From assembly GCA_003165615.1 (NCBI GenBank), contig PLWR01000410.1:1-13444 (forward strand): DNA of 13,444 nucleotides, written 5' to 3'. The notes below the pieces were generated by a model. The model saw only the letters and a program-made list of their open reading frames with translations. It did not search any database and was not told where the DNA came from. Shown piece after piece: positions 1 through 6,724 of the stretch; position 1 is the first letter of the stretch; each line of letters starts with the position of its first letter. The position numbers were made by a program, and so were the translations under genes. Source of the DNA: Acidobacteriota bacterium (lineage in GTDB: Bacteria > Acidobacteriota > Terriglobia > UBA7540).

Positions 1-1120
1 CGAAGCTGCCGATGCTGGTGTCATAAAGGGAATAAGGCGACACGCGGTCGAGCACGCGGATGTTGCCGCGGTACAGGCCCAGGGTTACTTTCCCCGTCAC
101 GTTTACTTGCGTGGTGGCAATGAAGCTGTCCAGAGCTTCGCGCAGCGGCGTGAACCACTGTCCGTAATAGACCAGCTCGGCATATCGCAATGCGATGTGT
201 TGTTTGTAGTGGAAGGTTTCCCGGTCAAGGCACAGGGCTTCCAGTTCGTGGTGGGCCGCGTAGAGCAGCGTGCCTCCGGGCGTTTCATACGCCCCATGCG
301 ATTTCATTCCCACCAGCCGATTTTCCACCAGGTCGGTGCGGCCCACGCCGTAGCGGCCGCCGATTTCATTCAAGGTTTCGACCAGCTTGACGCCCCCCAT
401 GCGCCTGCCATTCACTGACACCGGCACGCCCGCCTCAAATCCGATGACCACCGTTGCTTCCTGATTCGGCGCGTTTTGAGGACTGGTGGTGAGCTTCCAC
501 GCATCCTCGGGCGGCTCGCCCAGCTTGGTTTCCAGCGGCCCGCCCTCGTGGCTCAGGTGCCACAGATTCTGGTCGCGGCTGTAGAGGTCCTTCTTGGTGA
601 CGGGCACCGGAATGCCGTGACTTTCCGCATATTGCAAAGCGTCTTCGCGCGATTTGATGGACCATTCACGCCACGGAGCGATGACCCGAAGATGTGGCGC
701 AAGCGCCTTGAAGGTCAACTCGAAACGCACCTGGTCATTGCCCTTCCCCGTGCAGCCGTGCGCCAGGGCGTCCGCGCCTTGTTCGAGGGCCACCCTGACC
801 TGGGCTTTGGCCAACACCGGCCGGGCAAGGGAAGTTCCCAGCAGATACTTGCCTTCGTAAACCGTGCCCGCTTTGACGGCTTTCCAAAGGTAGCCGGTTA
901 CAAATTCCTCGCGCAGGTCCTCAACGAAAACTTTGCTGGCGCCGCTGGCCAGAGCCTTCCGGCGGACAGCGGCGTAATCGTCGCCCTGGCCGACGTTGCC
1001 GACCATGGCGATGACTTCGCAACCGTAGTTTTCCCGCAGCCAGGGAATGATGATCGAGGTATCAAGCCCTCCCGAGTAAGCGAGAACCACGCGCTTCACT
1101 TCTGGAGATGTGGAAGTCAA
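1..1120 (-). CDS. argG: Argininosuccinate synthase (3' end outside window)
   Basis: Makes argininosuccinate from citrulline, aspartate and ATP, the penultimate step of arginine biosynthesis, in the cytosol. Reading the minus strand from 1120 gives about 373 residues with no stop. The start region reads VVLAYSGGLDTSIIIPWL, the ATP-pyrophosphatase loop (SGGLDTS) typical of ArgG. Further on come GTSLARPVLAK, HGCTGKGNDQVRFE and SPYSLYD, all family hallmarks. The usual length is near 400, so roughly 30 C-terminal residues lie beyond position 1. I chose TTG at 1118-1120 because an AGAGGA-type ribosome-binding site sits about seven bases upstream and no ATG precedes it in a sensible place. It follows argR on the same strand across a spacer of about 180 bases built of heptamer repeats, so ArgR probably controls it, though I see no clear ARG box next to it. 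Confidence 0.96.
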   Translation of the reverse strand, partial: MTSTSPEVKRVVLAYSGGLDTSIIIPWLRENYGCEVIAMVGNVGQGDDYAAVRRKALASGASKVFVEDLREEFVTGYLWKAVKAGTVYEGKYLLGTSLARPVLAKAQVRVALEQGADALAHGCTGKGNDQVRFELTFKALAPHLRVIAPWREWSIKSREDALQYAESHGIPVPVTKKDLYSRDQNLWHLSHEGGPLETKLGEPPEDAWKLTTSPQNAPNQEATVVIGFEAGVPVSVNGRRMGGVKLVETLNEIGGRYGVGRTDLVENRLVGMKSHGAYETPGGTLLYAAHHELEALCLDRETFHYKQHIALRYAELVYYGQWFTPLREALDSFIATTQVNVTGKVTLGLYRGNIRVLDRVSPYSLYDTSIGSF

Positions 1121-1140
1121 ATGGGTTTCCTCTTCTTTTG

Positions 1141-1299
1141 TCAGTAGTCAGTGGTCCGTTGTCCGTTGTTAGTGGCACGGAAATGGCGAAACTCGAAGCT
1201 CGAAATTGGAAACTCGCCCGACCTTCGAGTTCCGATTCATTGTGCCCCGGACGTCGGACCAGCGACCGCTAGCCACTAGCCACTAACCACTAGCCACTT
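1141..1299. repeat. Heptanucleotide tandem repeats between argR and argG
   Basis: Almost the whole argR-argG spacer is made of 7-base tandem units of three different sequences. 1141-1175 has five units (TCAGTAG, TCAGTGG, TCCGTTG twice, TTAGTGG). 1188-1215 has four (GAAACTC, GAAGCTC, GAAATTG, GAAACTC). 1269-1296 has four (CTAGCCA twice, CTAACCA, CTAGCCA). The units drift by one or two bases but keep strict 7-base spacing. There is no open frame with a ribosome-binding site and no terminator hairpin. Heptanucleotide short tandem repeats are known from filamentous cyanobacteria, and similar runs appear elsewhere in this window. Confidence 0.85.
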
Positions 1300-1303
1300 T
1301 CTT

Positions 1304-1750
1304 TTATGTCGCCACGAGCGCCAGAATTTTCTTGCGAATCATTTCCGCCAGGTGCGAACTGGGAGTGGCGATAAAGATGGTGTCGTCACCGGCGATGGTT
1401 CCGACAACTTCCTCCCAGGGGTTGGCGTCCAGCGCCGCGGCCACCGAGTGCGCGTTCCCCGGACGGGTCTTCAGGATTACCATGTTTGCGGCCAGGCGCG
1501 CCTCGGTCAGGAATTCCTTCAGCACAATCGCCAGCGGCGGCTCGAGGTGCGCCAGCGGCTCCGCCGCTTCCGGCAGGCGGTATCCGGTGCGGGTCTTGAC
1601 CAGGCCGAGCTCCTCAATATCGCGCGAGACCGTCGCCTGGGTCACGTGAATGCCGCGATGCGCCAGCTTGCGGCAAAGGTCCTCCTGCGTTTCCACCTCC
1701 CGGTTGCGCAGGAGGTCCACAATCTGCGTGCGTCGATAGACCTTGTCCAT
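1304..1750 (-). CDS. argR: Arginine repressor ArgR
   Basis: A hexameric DNA-binding regulator that senses L-arginine and represses arginine biosynthesis. The 148-residue protein matches the family length. Residues 1-65 form the winged helix-turn-helix, with the recognition helix around TQATVSRDIEELGLVKT (37-53, including the conserved SRD at 42-44). Residues 75-148 form the oligomerisation and arginine-binding domain, with TRPGNAHSVA (95-104) and GTIAGDDTI (117-125), where the paired aspartates contact arginine. The start at 1750 is an ATG that puts the wing-helix at its usual distance from the N-terminus, although no strong Shine-Dalgarno precedes it. It lies directly upstream of argG on the same strand, consistent with an autoregulated arginine locus. 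Confidence 0.96.
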   Translation of the reverse strand: MDKVYRRTQIVDLLRNREVETQEDLCRKLAHRGIHVTQATVSRDIEELGLVKTRTGYRLPEAAEPLAHLEPPLAIVLKEFLTEARLAANMVILKTRPGNAHSVAAALDANPWEEVVGTIAGDDTIFIATPSSHLAEMIRKKILALVAT

Positions 1751-1769
1751 GTAAGTTTATGCAAACAAC

Positions 1770-1781
1770 GTATAAATATAC
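1770..1781. promoter_or_regulatory. Possible argR operator/promoter (AT-rich palindrome)
   Basis: Twenty bases upstream of the argR start lies GTATAAATATAC, an AT-rich inverted repeat (GTATA-AA-TATAC) in an otherwise GC-rich stretch. ArgR proteins bind imperfect AT-rich palindromes called ARG boxes and often repress their own gene. This site has the right place and composition but does not match the enterobacterial consensus closely, so it could equally be just the -10 region of the promoter. Confidence 0.3.
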
Positions 1782-1883
1782 CACGGGGCCGGGGGCCGGG
1801 CAAGCGCCAGCTTCTCCGGTTCCGATACCGGTAGTTGGCTGTCCCGATGAGGGCGCGACGTTGGGTTTCGATGCCGGGCCGGT

Positions 1884-2894
1884 TTACCTTTGCCCGGTCA
1901 CGGTGAGAGTACCACTGCCGACGCAACTGTTAACGCCCAGAGGCGAGCTGATCGACAGCGTTTTCTGGAATGTTGAGAAATGCAGCATTTCCTCTTCGGT
2001 GAGCTCAAATTGCAGCGGCGTCCATTCCTGGTCGATGCAAATGCCAATGTAGTGCTCGTCATCCTCATCCGGACTCGTCGTCGCAAAGTTCGGCCCCGCG
2101 AGGCGCAGCGTGCCGCCCTTCGCCCCGCGGATGAGTTCCGCTTCGACGGCATTGCCGGTCTTGGCGTTGGTAGCCGTGTGGGATCCTCCCGGAAACTGGG
2201 CCTTTGCCGAGGCATGGAAGGTGGTAATGGCGAACTGACACCGTTCGCCAGGCTGCATGGTGGCAGAGCAGTGGGCACCCGAACCTGGGTAGGGCGTGTA
2301 GACGGCCTCGCTGTGGTGCGTTTCCTTATGATCCATTTGCGTGGAATGGATCTCAACGTCGAGGCTAGTGCGGAAGGAGATACGACTGCACATTGCATCC
2401 GTTAAATCCTTCGTCACCTTGGCACTGATATCGCTGAAGTCTGCCTCGGGGCCCGAGCCGCTCCTGCTGAGCAGCACTCCGCCTTGGGCTTCCGTGAGCT
2501 GCAGGGTAACGGTTAAGGTGGTTCCATCCGAAGACCAGCCGCCGCTCACCAACTCATTGGGTGGAACATAGCGATTCTGCATCCGAGTCGCCGGGTCTGC
2601 CCCTGGAGATTTGGAGATGTCGATCTCGGATTTTATCGCTGCCAGCTTGTCAGGGTCCGTCTCGACAAGGAGGAAGCCGCCGGGCCTGTCGTAGCACGAG
2701 GCCGCAATCAAATCCGTCGACACAACCGCCGCCACATCTGCTCCCGTGATGTCGAGTCCTGTTGCCTTGAAGCCTTTGCTGGGCGCCCCGACGATATCCA
2801 TGCCGGATTGCGCCGCGCCCGTGGCCGCTCCTCCACCCAGAAGCGCCAAGAGGAAAAGACCCAGGATAGTTCTGCCCAAGATTTTCTTTCGCAC
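1884..2894 (-). CDS. Exported protein of unknown function
   Basis: A 336-residue protein I do not recognise. The start is GTG at 2894: GGGAGG lies just upstream at good spacing, and it puts a textbook Sec signal at the N-terminus (RKK charges, then a leucine/glycine-rich core at about residues 10-22 and an Ala-rich cleavage zone ending near GAAQ). There is no lipobox cysteine, so it should be periplasmic or secreted. The open frame runs 14 codons further up to 2936, but those precede the ribosome-binding site. The segment ELVSGGWSSDGTTLTVTLQL, followed by VLLSRSGSG and an amphipathic helix ending in MC, resembles in outline the C-terminal half of TolB-like/CsgG-type periplasmic domains; this is only inference. 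The C-terminal third has paired cysteines (CSAT, ERCQF, GICID, NSCVG) that could form disulphides. It is separate from argR (133-base gap) and downstream of a repeat element. Confidence 0.8.
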   Translation of the reverse strand: MRKKILGRTILGLFLLALLGGGAATGAAQSGMDIVGAPSKGFKATGLDITGADVAAVVSTDLIAASCYDRPGGFLLVETDPDKLAAIKSEIDISKSPGADPATRMQNRYVPPNELVSGGWSSDGTTLTVTLQLTEAQGGVLLSRSGSGPEADFSDISAKVTKDLTDAMCSRISFRTSLDVEIHSTQMDHKETHHSEAVYTPYPGSGAHCSATMQPGERCQFAITTFHASAKAQFPGGSHTATNAKTGNAVEAELIRGAKGGTLRLAGPNFATTSPDEDDEHYIGICIDQEWTPLQFELTEEEMLHFSTFQKTLSISSPLGVNSCVGSGTLTVTGQR

Positions 2895-2929
2895 AACGTC
2901 CTCCCTTCGGGGCCCCGAAAAGGGTACCT

Positions 2930-3030
2930 GGAACATGTGAAAAAATTGAATTTGGACCCGTTATCCACAATGTAAAGTATTGAAAATGCGTAGTGCTGAA
3001 ATCGGTAAAAGCAATTTTTTCACATGTTCC
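2930..3030. mobile_element. MITE-like element with perfect 19-bp terminal inverted repeats
   Basis: GGAACATGTGAAAAAATTG at 2930-2948 is repeated exactly, in inverted orientation, at 3012-3030. The arms enclose 63 AT-rich bases, giving a 101-bp unit. Outside the arms the match continues weakly (GGTACCT on one side against GGTGTCA on the other). There is no open frame inside, so if it is mobile it would need a transposase from elsewhere, as MITEs and REP-type elements do. I do not see a clear target-site duplication. It sits immediately upstream of the exported-protein gene and may carry or disturb its promoter. Confidence 0.6.
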
Positions 3031-3076
3031 TGACACCGTTCTCCCTGACACCGTTCTCCCCCTGACACCGTTCTCC
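3030..3076. repeat. Triple 15-mer tandem repeat
   Basis: CTGACACCGTTCTCC occurs three times, at 3030-3044, 3045-3059 and 3062-3076, identical each time, with two extra C between the second and third copies. The first copy abuts the right arm of the inverted-repeat element at 2930-3030, so the outer edge of that element appears to have been multiplied. Confidence 0.85.
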
Positions 3077-3117
3077 CCTCGTGCGCTCGCCCTTGGATTA
3101 TCGCGCCTGAGAAAAGC

Positions 3118-3144
3118 CCACGGACAGAAATGCGCTGTCCGTGG
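3118..3144 (-). terminator. Hairpin terminator downstream of the restriction-modification gene
   Basis: A perfect 10-bp stem (CCACGGACAG pairing with CTGTCCGTGG, 7-base loop) begins nine bases past the stop of the 3153-6137 gene. On the minus strand it is followed by GGCTTTTCTC, a short U-rich tail. Position and form fit an intrinsic terminator. The tail is modest, and a similar stem followed by GGCTTTTC occurs beyond the other end of the gene, so it may instead be a repeat. Confidence 0.55.
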
Positions 3145-3152
3145 CTACCAGC

Positions 3153-6137
3153 TCAGACATTCTCAATAAGCTTACGCTCTTCCTCCGTAATGCTGTAAAG
3201 TTCGTAAACTAGGTTGTCAATTACGGCGTCGGTGGAGGCGATTTCGCGCTCAAGGCGCTCGAGTTCGGAGGGCGCGAGCTTGCCCGAATGCTTTTTCTTG
3301 TTTAATTCCAACATGCGGTCCACCAGCACCACCATCTTGTCGTGCCGGGCCTTGTCCCTGGCATCCGCGAAATCAATGGGGCGGATGGGGAGATTGCGTG
3401 TTTCCTTGAGGACGATTTTCGGGAAATCGTCTCGTTGCGCGATGTTTGAGCGCTGCAAGAAATACCAGGACACGAGGCCGCTATTGAGACACCCGAGTAA
3501 ATAGTTCAAATCTGGGCCGCCGACAATTGGCAGAACGCTCTGCATGGATTTGTTGGTAACGAAATCGTCCGTCACCTTGACGGCTTGCAATCGAAATTGC
3601 CGACTGATAAGTTCGCGCAATAGAATTCGATGGCCTTTGAAATAACGTTCCGGTTTGGGTTCAGCAAGGCTCTCGTCGAATCTGATAAATCTCTTCTCCC
3701 CCGAGTCGAATGAATATCTACGGACTGTCCCCTCGAACGCGCGCCGGCTGTGGGGATGATCTGCCTTTTCGGTGAGGTTGAAGGGAGTCACACCCCTTTG
3801 CACGTCTGCGAAATCCTTTAACGGTTTGCCACGGGTTTGTATCTTGATGATGAGTTCAGAAGAGGCGGTGTCAGCGTAAGTCAGGAACTGATCACCGCTC
3901 CCGGCAAACCAACCCGTAAGCTCGGCAGTCTTGGTGCCATCCTCAAACTCTGCGATTTGTTCAATCTTGTGCCGCTTTGGGAATGTTTTCAGGAGTACCG
4001 CGCACAGCGCTTTCCGAGGCCAAGTAACAGCCTTGGCCCTCTTAACAGCCACGAAAATTGTGGTATCAACCCAGGCCTCGAACACGTCGTAGGGAAGATT
4101 AATAAACAACTGTGGGTCGGTCTTGGACACAAGGAACTGGCGGAGGGAACTAAACCTCACGCCACTATACCAGCCAGTCGGCACGATCATTGAGACGCGA
4201 CCAGAGATATTACACTGCGCTATGGCCTTTTCCATAAAGAGGCTGTAAGTGTCCAATTCGCTTGTTGCGGTCTCGTATTTCGACCGAAGGTAATGCATCT
4301 CCCCTTCGCTCAGAAGCGCACCATACGGCGGGTTCCCAATCACGCAATCGAAACCGCCATCTTTCATGACCTGGCCGATGCTGATTTGGCCGTTGCCTGA
4401 TGTAGGGGCGGTTCGCGAACCGCCCCTCCGGGTTTTCACCAGCGGGGGGCGTAACGCCGCCGTCCCGGCGGCATCCTCCGGTGCCGGCTGGAAGCCGGCG
4501 TTACGGGCCGGAAGGAAATTCCAATCGAAGGCGTTGATGCGGTCGCGCTCTTCGTCGGCGAACAGCAGGCCCTGGTCGTAGATATCCGGGCCAATCAGGG
4601 AATTGCCGCACTGGATGTTATATTTCAATTCCGGCAGGATGTGCTGCTTGGGCGGCAGTTGCGATTGCTCGCCTTCCAGAGCCTTCAGGTACAGGCTCAT
4701 CATGGTGATCTCAACGGCTTGCGGGTCGATATCCACACCGAAGAGGTTGTGGCGAAGGATTTTGGCCTTGCGATAGACGGAGAGGCGCTTGGAGCCGTCG
4801 GGGTCGGTGTGGACCTCGCGCATAAAATCGAGCGAAGGGTGGGCGTGGCGCACTTCCTGCTCCGGGTGCTCCAGATACCATTGGGTGTGGTAGTCAATCA
4901 GGTATTGAAACGCGCCAATCAGAAAAGAGCCCGAGCCGCAGGCGGGATCGAGAATCCGAATCTTCTCAATCTGTTTGGGCGATTTGCCCTCAATGACCTT
5001 GCCGACCGTGTTCTTAACGATGTAATCAACAATGTATTTGGGCGTGTAATAGACGCCGCCAGCCTTGCGGACTTCCGGCTTCTCCTCCACCTTGACCTGT
5101 TTGGGCGTCAGGCGGATGGTATTGCCGAGGTAGCGCTCATAAATCGACCCGAGTAATTCCACGCCGATCACGTCAAAGCGGTAGGGGCTCTTGGGCGGGT
5201 AGAGGCGCTTGATGATGCGGGCCAGAATCTCCGAATCGATTTGGATGTCTTCGGAAAGGTGGGGTTTGAAGATTTCGCCGTTGAAGTCGTCGTTGACTTT
5301 GTGGAAGAGGGCGTTGAGCCAGTCGAAGATGTGGAACTTCCCGCCGTGAGTTTCCCACTCCTCCACCACCTCAAGAAGCTGGCGTTTTTCGATCACATGG
5401 CGGTCTTCGGCAATACGAATGAAAACAATTCGGTCCAACAGCCGCTGCACCACCTCGTTAAGCTGCTTGGCGGTGAGGTCAGGATTGCGCTTGTGAATAT
5501 CACGGGCCAGGTCTTCGCGCCAGCCGGTCATTTCATCCAGGAAGACGTCATCCACCTGCTTGCGCAAGTGCGGGGCGCGGCGAGCCTTGGGGAGAAGGGC
5601 ATCCAGCGAACCGGCGGCAACCCGCTCCTGGGAAAACTCCCAGAGCTTATCGACTTGCGCCGGGTAATCGGTGTATTTCAGTCTGAGCAGCAGGCCTTCA
5701 TCAGGTTGGCGCTCGTCGGGCTGGCGGGAAGCATCGTAGAAGCGGAATTCTTCAAAATCGGTGAGAATGACGAAGAAAACCTGCTTGGTGTTCCAAACGT
5801 ACCCCTTGGCCTGCAAGATGTGATGAGGATTGCTGAGGGTTTCTGACGGCGCCTTGGCTTCCACAAAGAACTTGGTCTGCCCGCCGATGCGGAAGTTGTA
5901 ATCAGGCCGGCCCGTGGTCTCACTCTCGCCGCGCTCAACGATCACCTCGCGCTGGTGGTGCGGAAAACCGGCCGCATTCTCCATGTCCCAACCCAGCGCT
6001 TTGAACAGCGGGGTGATGAAATCGACGCGCGCCTGCGCCTCAAGATAATCCTTGGAAAGATAGTGTTCCCGGTCGGCCTGGAAATTTCGGATGAGCTTTT
6101 CAAGATCGGCGCGGAACGTGGCAATTGTCGCGGGCAA
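3153..6137 (-). CDS. Type IIG (Eco57I-like) restriction-modification fusion enzyme
   Basis: A 994-residue single-chain enzyme that should both cut and adenine-methylate DNA. Residues 1-130 hold a PD-(D/E)xK nuclease (PD at 78-79, EAK at 93-95) related to the HsdR N-terminus. Residues 140-350 form a helical connector. The N6-adenine methyltransferase follows: YYTP (363-366), DPACGSGSF for AdoMet binding (397-405), acidic DID (469-471), catalytic NPPYG (602-606). Residues from about 740 to the end form a TaqI-type target recognition region, ending in the usual DNLVYELYSITEEE tail. All key residues are intact. The start is TTG at 6137, with AGGGGAG five bases upstream. Residues about 543-583 are unusual: they are encoded by a palindromic repeat inserted in frame just before the catalytic motif. 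Hand-counted lines from 3601-4260 average about 47% GC against about 59% from 4621-5820, suggesting a mosaic or imported recognition half. No separate methylase or specificity gene is nearby, as expected for type IIG. Confidence 0.93.
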   Translation of the reverse strand: MPATIATFRADLEKLIRNFQADREHYLSKDYLEAQARVDFITPLFKALGWDMENAAGFPHHQREVIVERGESETTGRPDYNFRIGGQTKFFVEAKAPSETLSNPHHILQAKGYVWNTKQVFFVILTDFEEFRFYDASRQPDERQPDEGLLLRLKYTDYPAQVDKLWEFSQERVAAGSLDALLPKARRAPHLRKQVDDVFLDEMTGWREDLARDIHKRNPDLTAKQLNEVVQRLLDRIVFIRIAEDRHVIEKRQLLEVVEEWETHGGKFHIFDWLNALFHKVNDDFNGEIFKPHLSEDIQIDSEILARIIKRLYPPKSPYRFDVIGVELLGSIYERYLGNTIRLTPKQVKVEEKPEVRKAGGVYYTPKYIVDYIVKNTVGKVIEGKSPKQIEKIRILDPACGSGSFLIGAFQYLIDYHTQWYLEHPEQEVRHAHPSLDFMREVHTDPDGSKRLSVYRKAKILRHNLFGVDIDPQAVEITMMSLYLKALEGEQSQLPPKQHILPELKYNIQCGNSLIGPDIYDQGLLFADEERDRINAFDWNFLPARNAGFQPAPEDAAGTAALRPPLVKTRRGGSRTAPTSGNGQISIGQVMKDGGFDCVIGNPPYGALLSEGEMHYLRSKYETATSELDTYSLFMEKAIAQCNISGRVSMIVPTGWYSGVRFSSLRQFLVSKTDPQLFINLPYDVFEAWVDTTIFVAVKRAKAVTWPRKALCAVLLKTFPKRHKIEQIAEFEDGTKTAELTGWFAGSGDQFLTYADTASSELIIKIQTRGKPLKDFADVQRGVTPFNLTEKADHPHSRRAFEGTVRRYSFDSGEKRFIRFDESLAEPKPERYFKGHRILLRELISRQFRLQAVKVTDDFVTNKSMQSVLPIVGGPDLNYLLGCLNSGLVSWYFLQRSNIAQRDDFPKIVLKETRNLPIRPIDFADARDKARHDKMVVLVDRMLELNKKKHSGKLAPSELERLEREIASTDAVIDNLVYELYSITEEERKLIENV
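4389..4511. repeat. Palindromic repeat inserted in frame in the methyltransferase domain
   Basis: This stretch is dense in perfect palindromes. A 24-bp one spans 4404-4427 (AGGGGCGGTTCG followed by its complement). A stem GCCGCCG/CGGCGGC spans 4456-4472 with a 3-base loop, and GCCGGCT/AGCCGGC spans 4483-4499 with a 3-base loop. Both of the last two are framed by GTAACGCCG (4451-4459) and its inverse (4496-4504), so the whole could fold as a cloverleaf. It encodes about 41 residues rich in Ala, Pro, Arg and Gly without breaking the frame, in the link between FDWNF and the NPPY-containing strand. Confidence 0.85.
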
Positions 6138-6366
6138 GTGCGCTCCCCTGATGTTGACCAGATGTGAACCCAGAGTCTAATGCCACCGGACGGCAGATTC
6201 AAGAGAAGTTAGGATTGGAAGCAAGGCAGCGCGGACCTTTTTGTTGAGGTCCGCGGCTTTTCGTGGTGATGGGGGGAAGGACCGCGAACCTTGAGGTGCT
6301 GGTTCGCGCTACACTGCTGTTTCCCGCGCGCCAGCGCGTTCAGCCTGATGTAGCGGCGGGCTTCAC
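6138..6366. other. Gene-free spacer with hairpins, left of the hairpin array
   Basis: No gene is supported here. It contains the upstream region of the restriction-modification gene and two stems: CGCGGACCT/AGGTCCGCG at 6230-6255, followed on the plus strand by GGCTTTTC, and CGCGAACC/GGTTCGCG at 6283-6308. A partial copy of the array unit's core (GTAGCGGCGGG, 6350-6360) lies near the right edge, inside an inverted repeat CAGCCTG/CAGGCTG (6341-6347 and 6366-6372). No gene ends here on the plus strand, so the first stem is unlikely to be a conventional terminator. Confidence 0.6.
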
Positions 6367-6395
6367 AGGCTGCGGAAAAACCCCTGGCACACGAC

Positions 6396-6419
6396 GTAGC
6401 GGCGACTTTACGTCGCCAT
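6396..6419 (+). repeat. Solitary hairpin unit, opposite orientation to the array
   Basis: GTAGC, then stem GGCGAC, loop TTTAC, stem GTCGCC, then AT. Read on the plus strand it equals an array unit read on the minus strand, with the same 5-base loop and 6-bp stem. Two stem pairs are exchanged (A-T and C-G instead of two G-C), so both sides changed together. Confidence 0.75.
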
Positions 6420-6440
6420 AACCTCAATGGGTGCAACATA

Positions 6441-6710
6441 GAGATGGCGGGATAAACCCGCCGCTACGTTGCCATGGCGGGATAAACCCGCCGCTACGTT
6501 GCCATGGCGGGGTAAACCCGCCGCTACATTGCCATGGCGGGGTAAACCCGCCGCTACGTTGCCTTGGCGGGGTAAACCCGCCGCTACGTTGCCTTGGCGG
6601 GGTAAACCCGCCGCTACATTGCCATGGCGGGATAAATTCGCCGATACATTGCCATGGCGGGGTAAACCCGCCGCTACGTTGCCATGGCGGGGTAAATTCG
6701 CCGCTACGTT
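6441..6710. repeat. Nine tandem 30-bp hairpin units
   Basis: Nine head-to-tail units of exactly 30 bases, each with a stem GGCGGG, a 5-base loop (ATAAA or GTAAA) and CCCGCC, then GCTAC and a linker. Variation is confined to a few positions: loop base 1, GCCATGG or GCCTTGG in the linker, ACGTT or ACATT at the end. In units seven and nine CCCGCC becomes TTCGCC, which in plus-strand RNA still pairs through G-U wobbles. There are no spacers, so it is not CRISPR. Because 30 is a multiple of three, frames stay open on both strands (10-residue repeats such as PWRGKPAATL), but I see no ribosome-binding site and do not call a gene. Confidence 0.92.
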
Positions 6711-6724
6711 TTTCCGCAGCCTCT

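Larger units (their letters stand above)
6367..6722. repeat. Repeat block bounded by perfect 15-bp inverted repeats
   Basis: AGGCTGCGGAAAAAC at 6367-6381 recurs exactly inverted at 6708-6722. Between them lie one solitary hairpin unit (6396-6419) and the nine-copy array (6441-6710). The right boundary touches the end of the last array unit and stops two bases short of the osmC-family stop codon. The block therefore looks like a composite of a boundary motif and an expanded hairpin. Confidence 0.75.

Noticed and set aside
476..1147. A 223-residue plus-strand open frame.
   Set aside because: It is a shadow of argG, whose conserved motifs lie on the minus strand.
2895..2936. ATG 2936 as the start of the exported protein.
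   Set aside because: It would put 14 polar residues before the signal peptide and include the GGGAGG ribosome-binding site within the coding part.
3153..6137. PglX methyltransferase of a BREX defence system.
   Set aside because: The protein carries its own PD-(D/E)xK nuclease, and no other BREX genes are nearby, so a solitary type IIG enzyme is the better reading.
6441..6710. CRISPR array.
   Set aside because: Units are contiguous at 30 bases with no unique spacers, and there are no cas genes.
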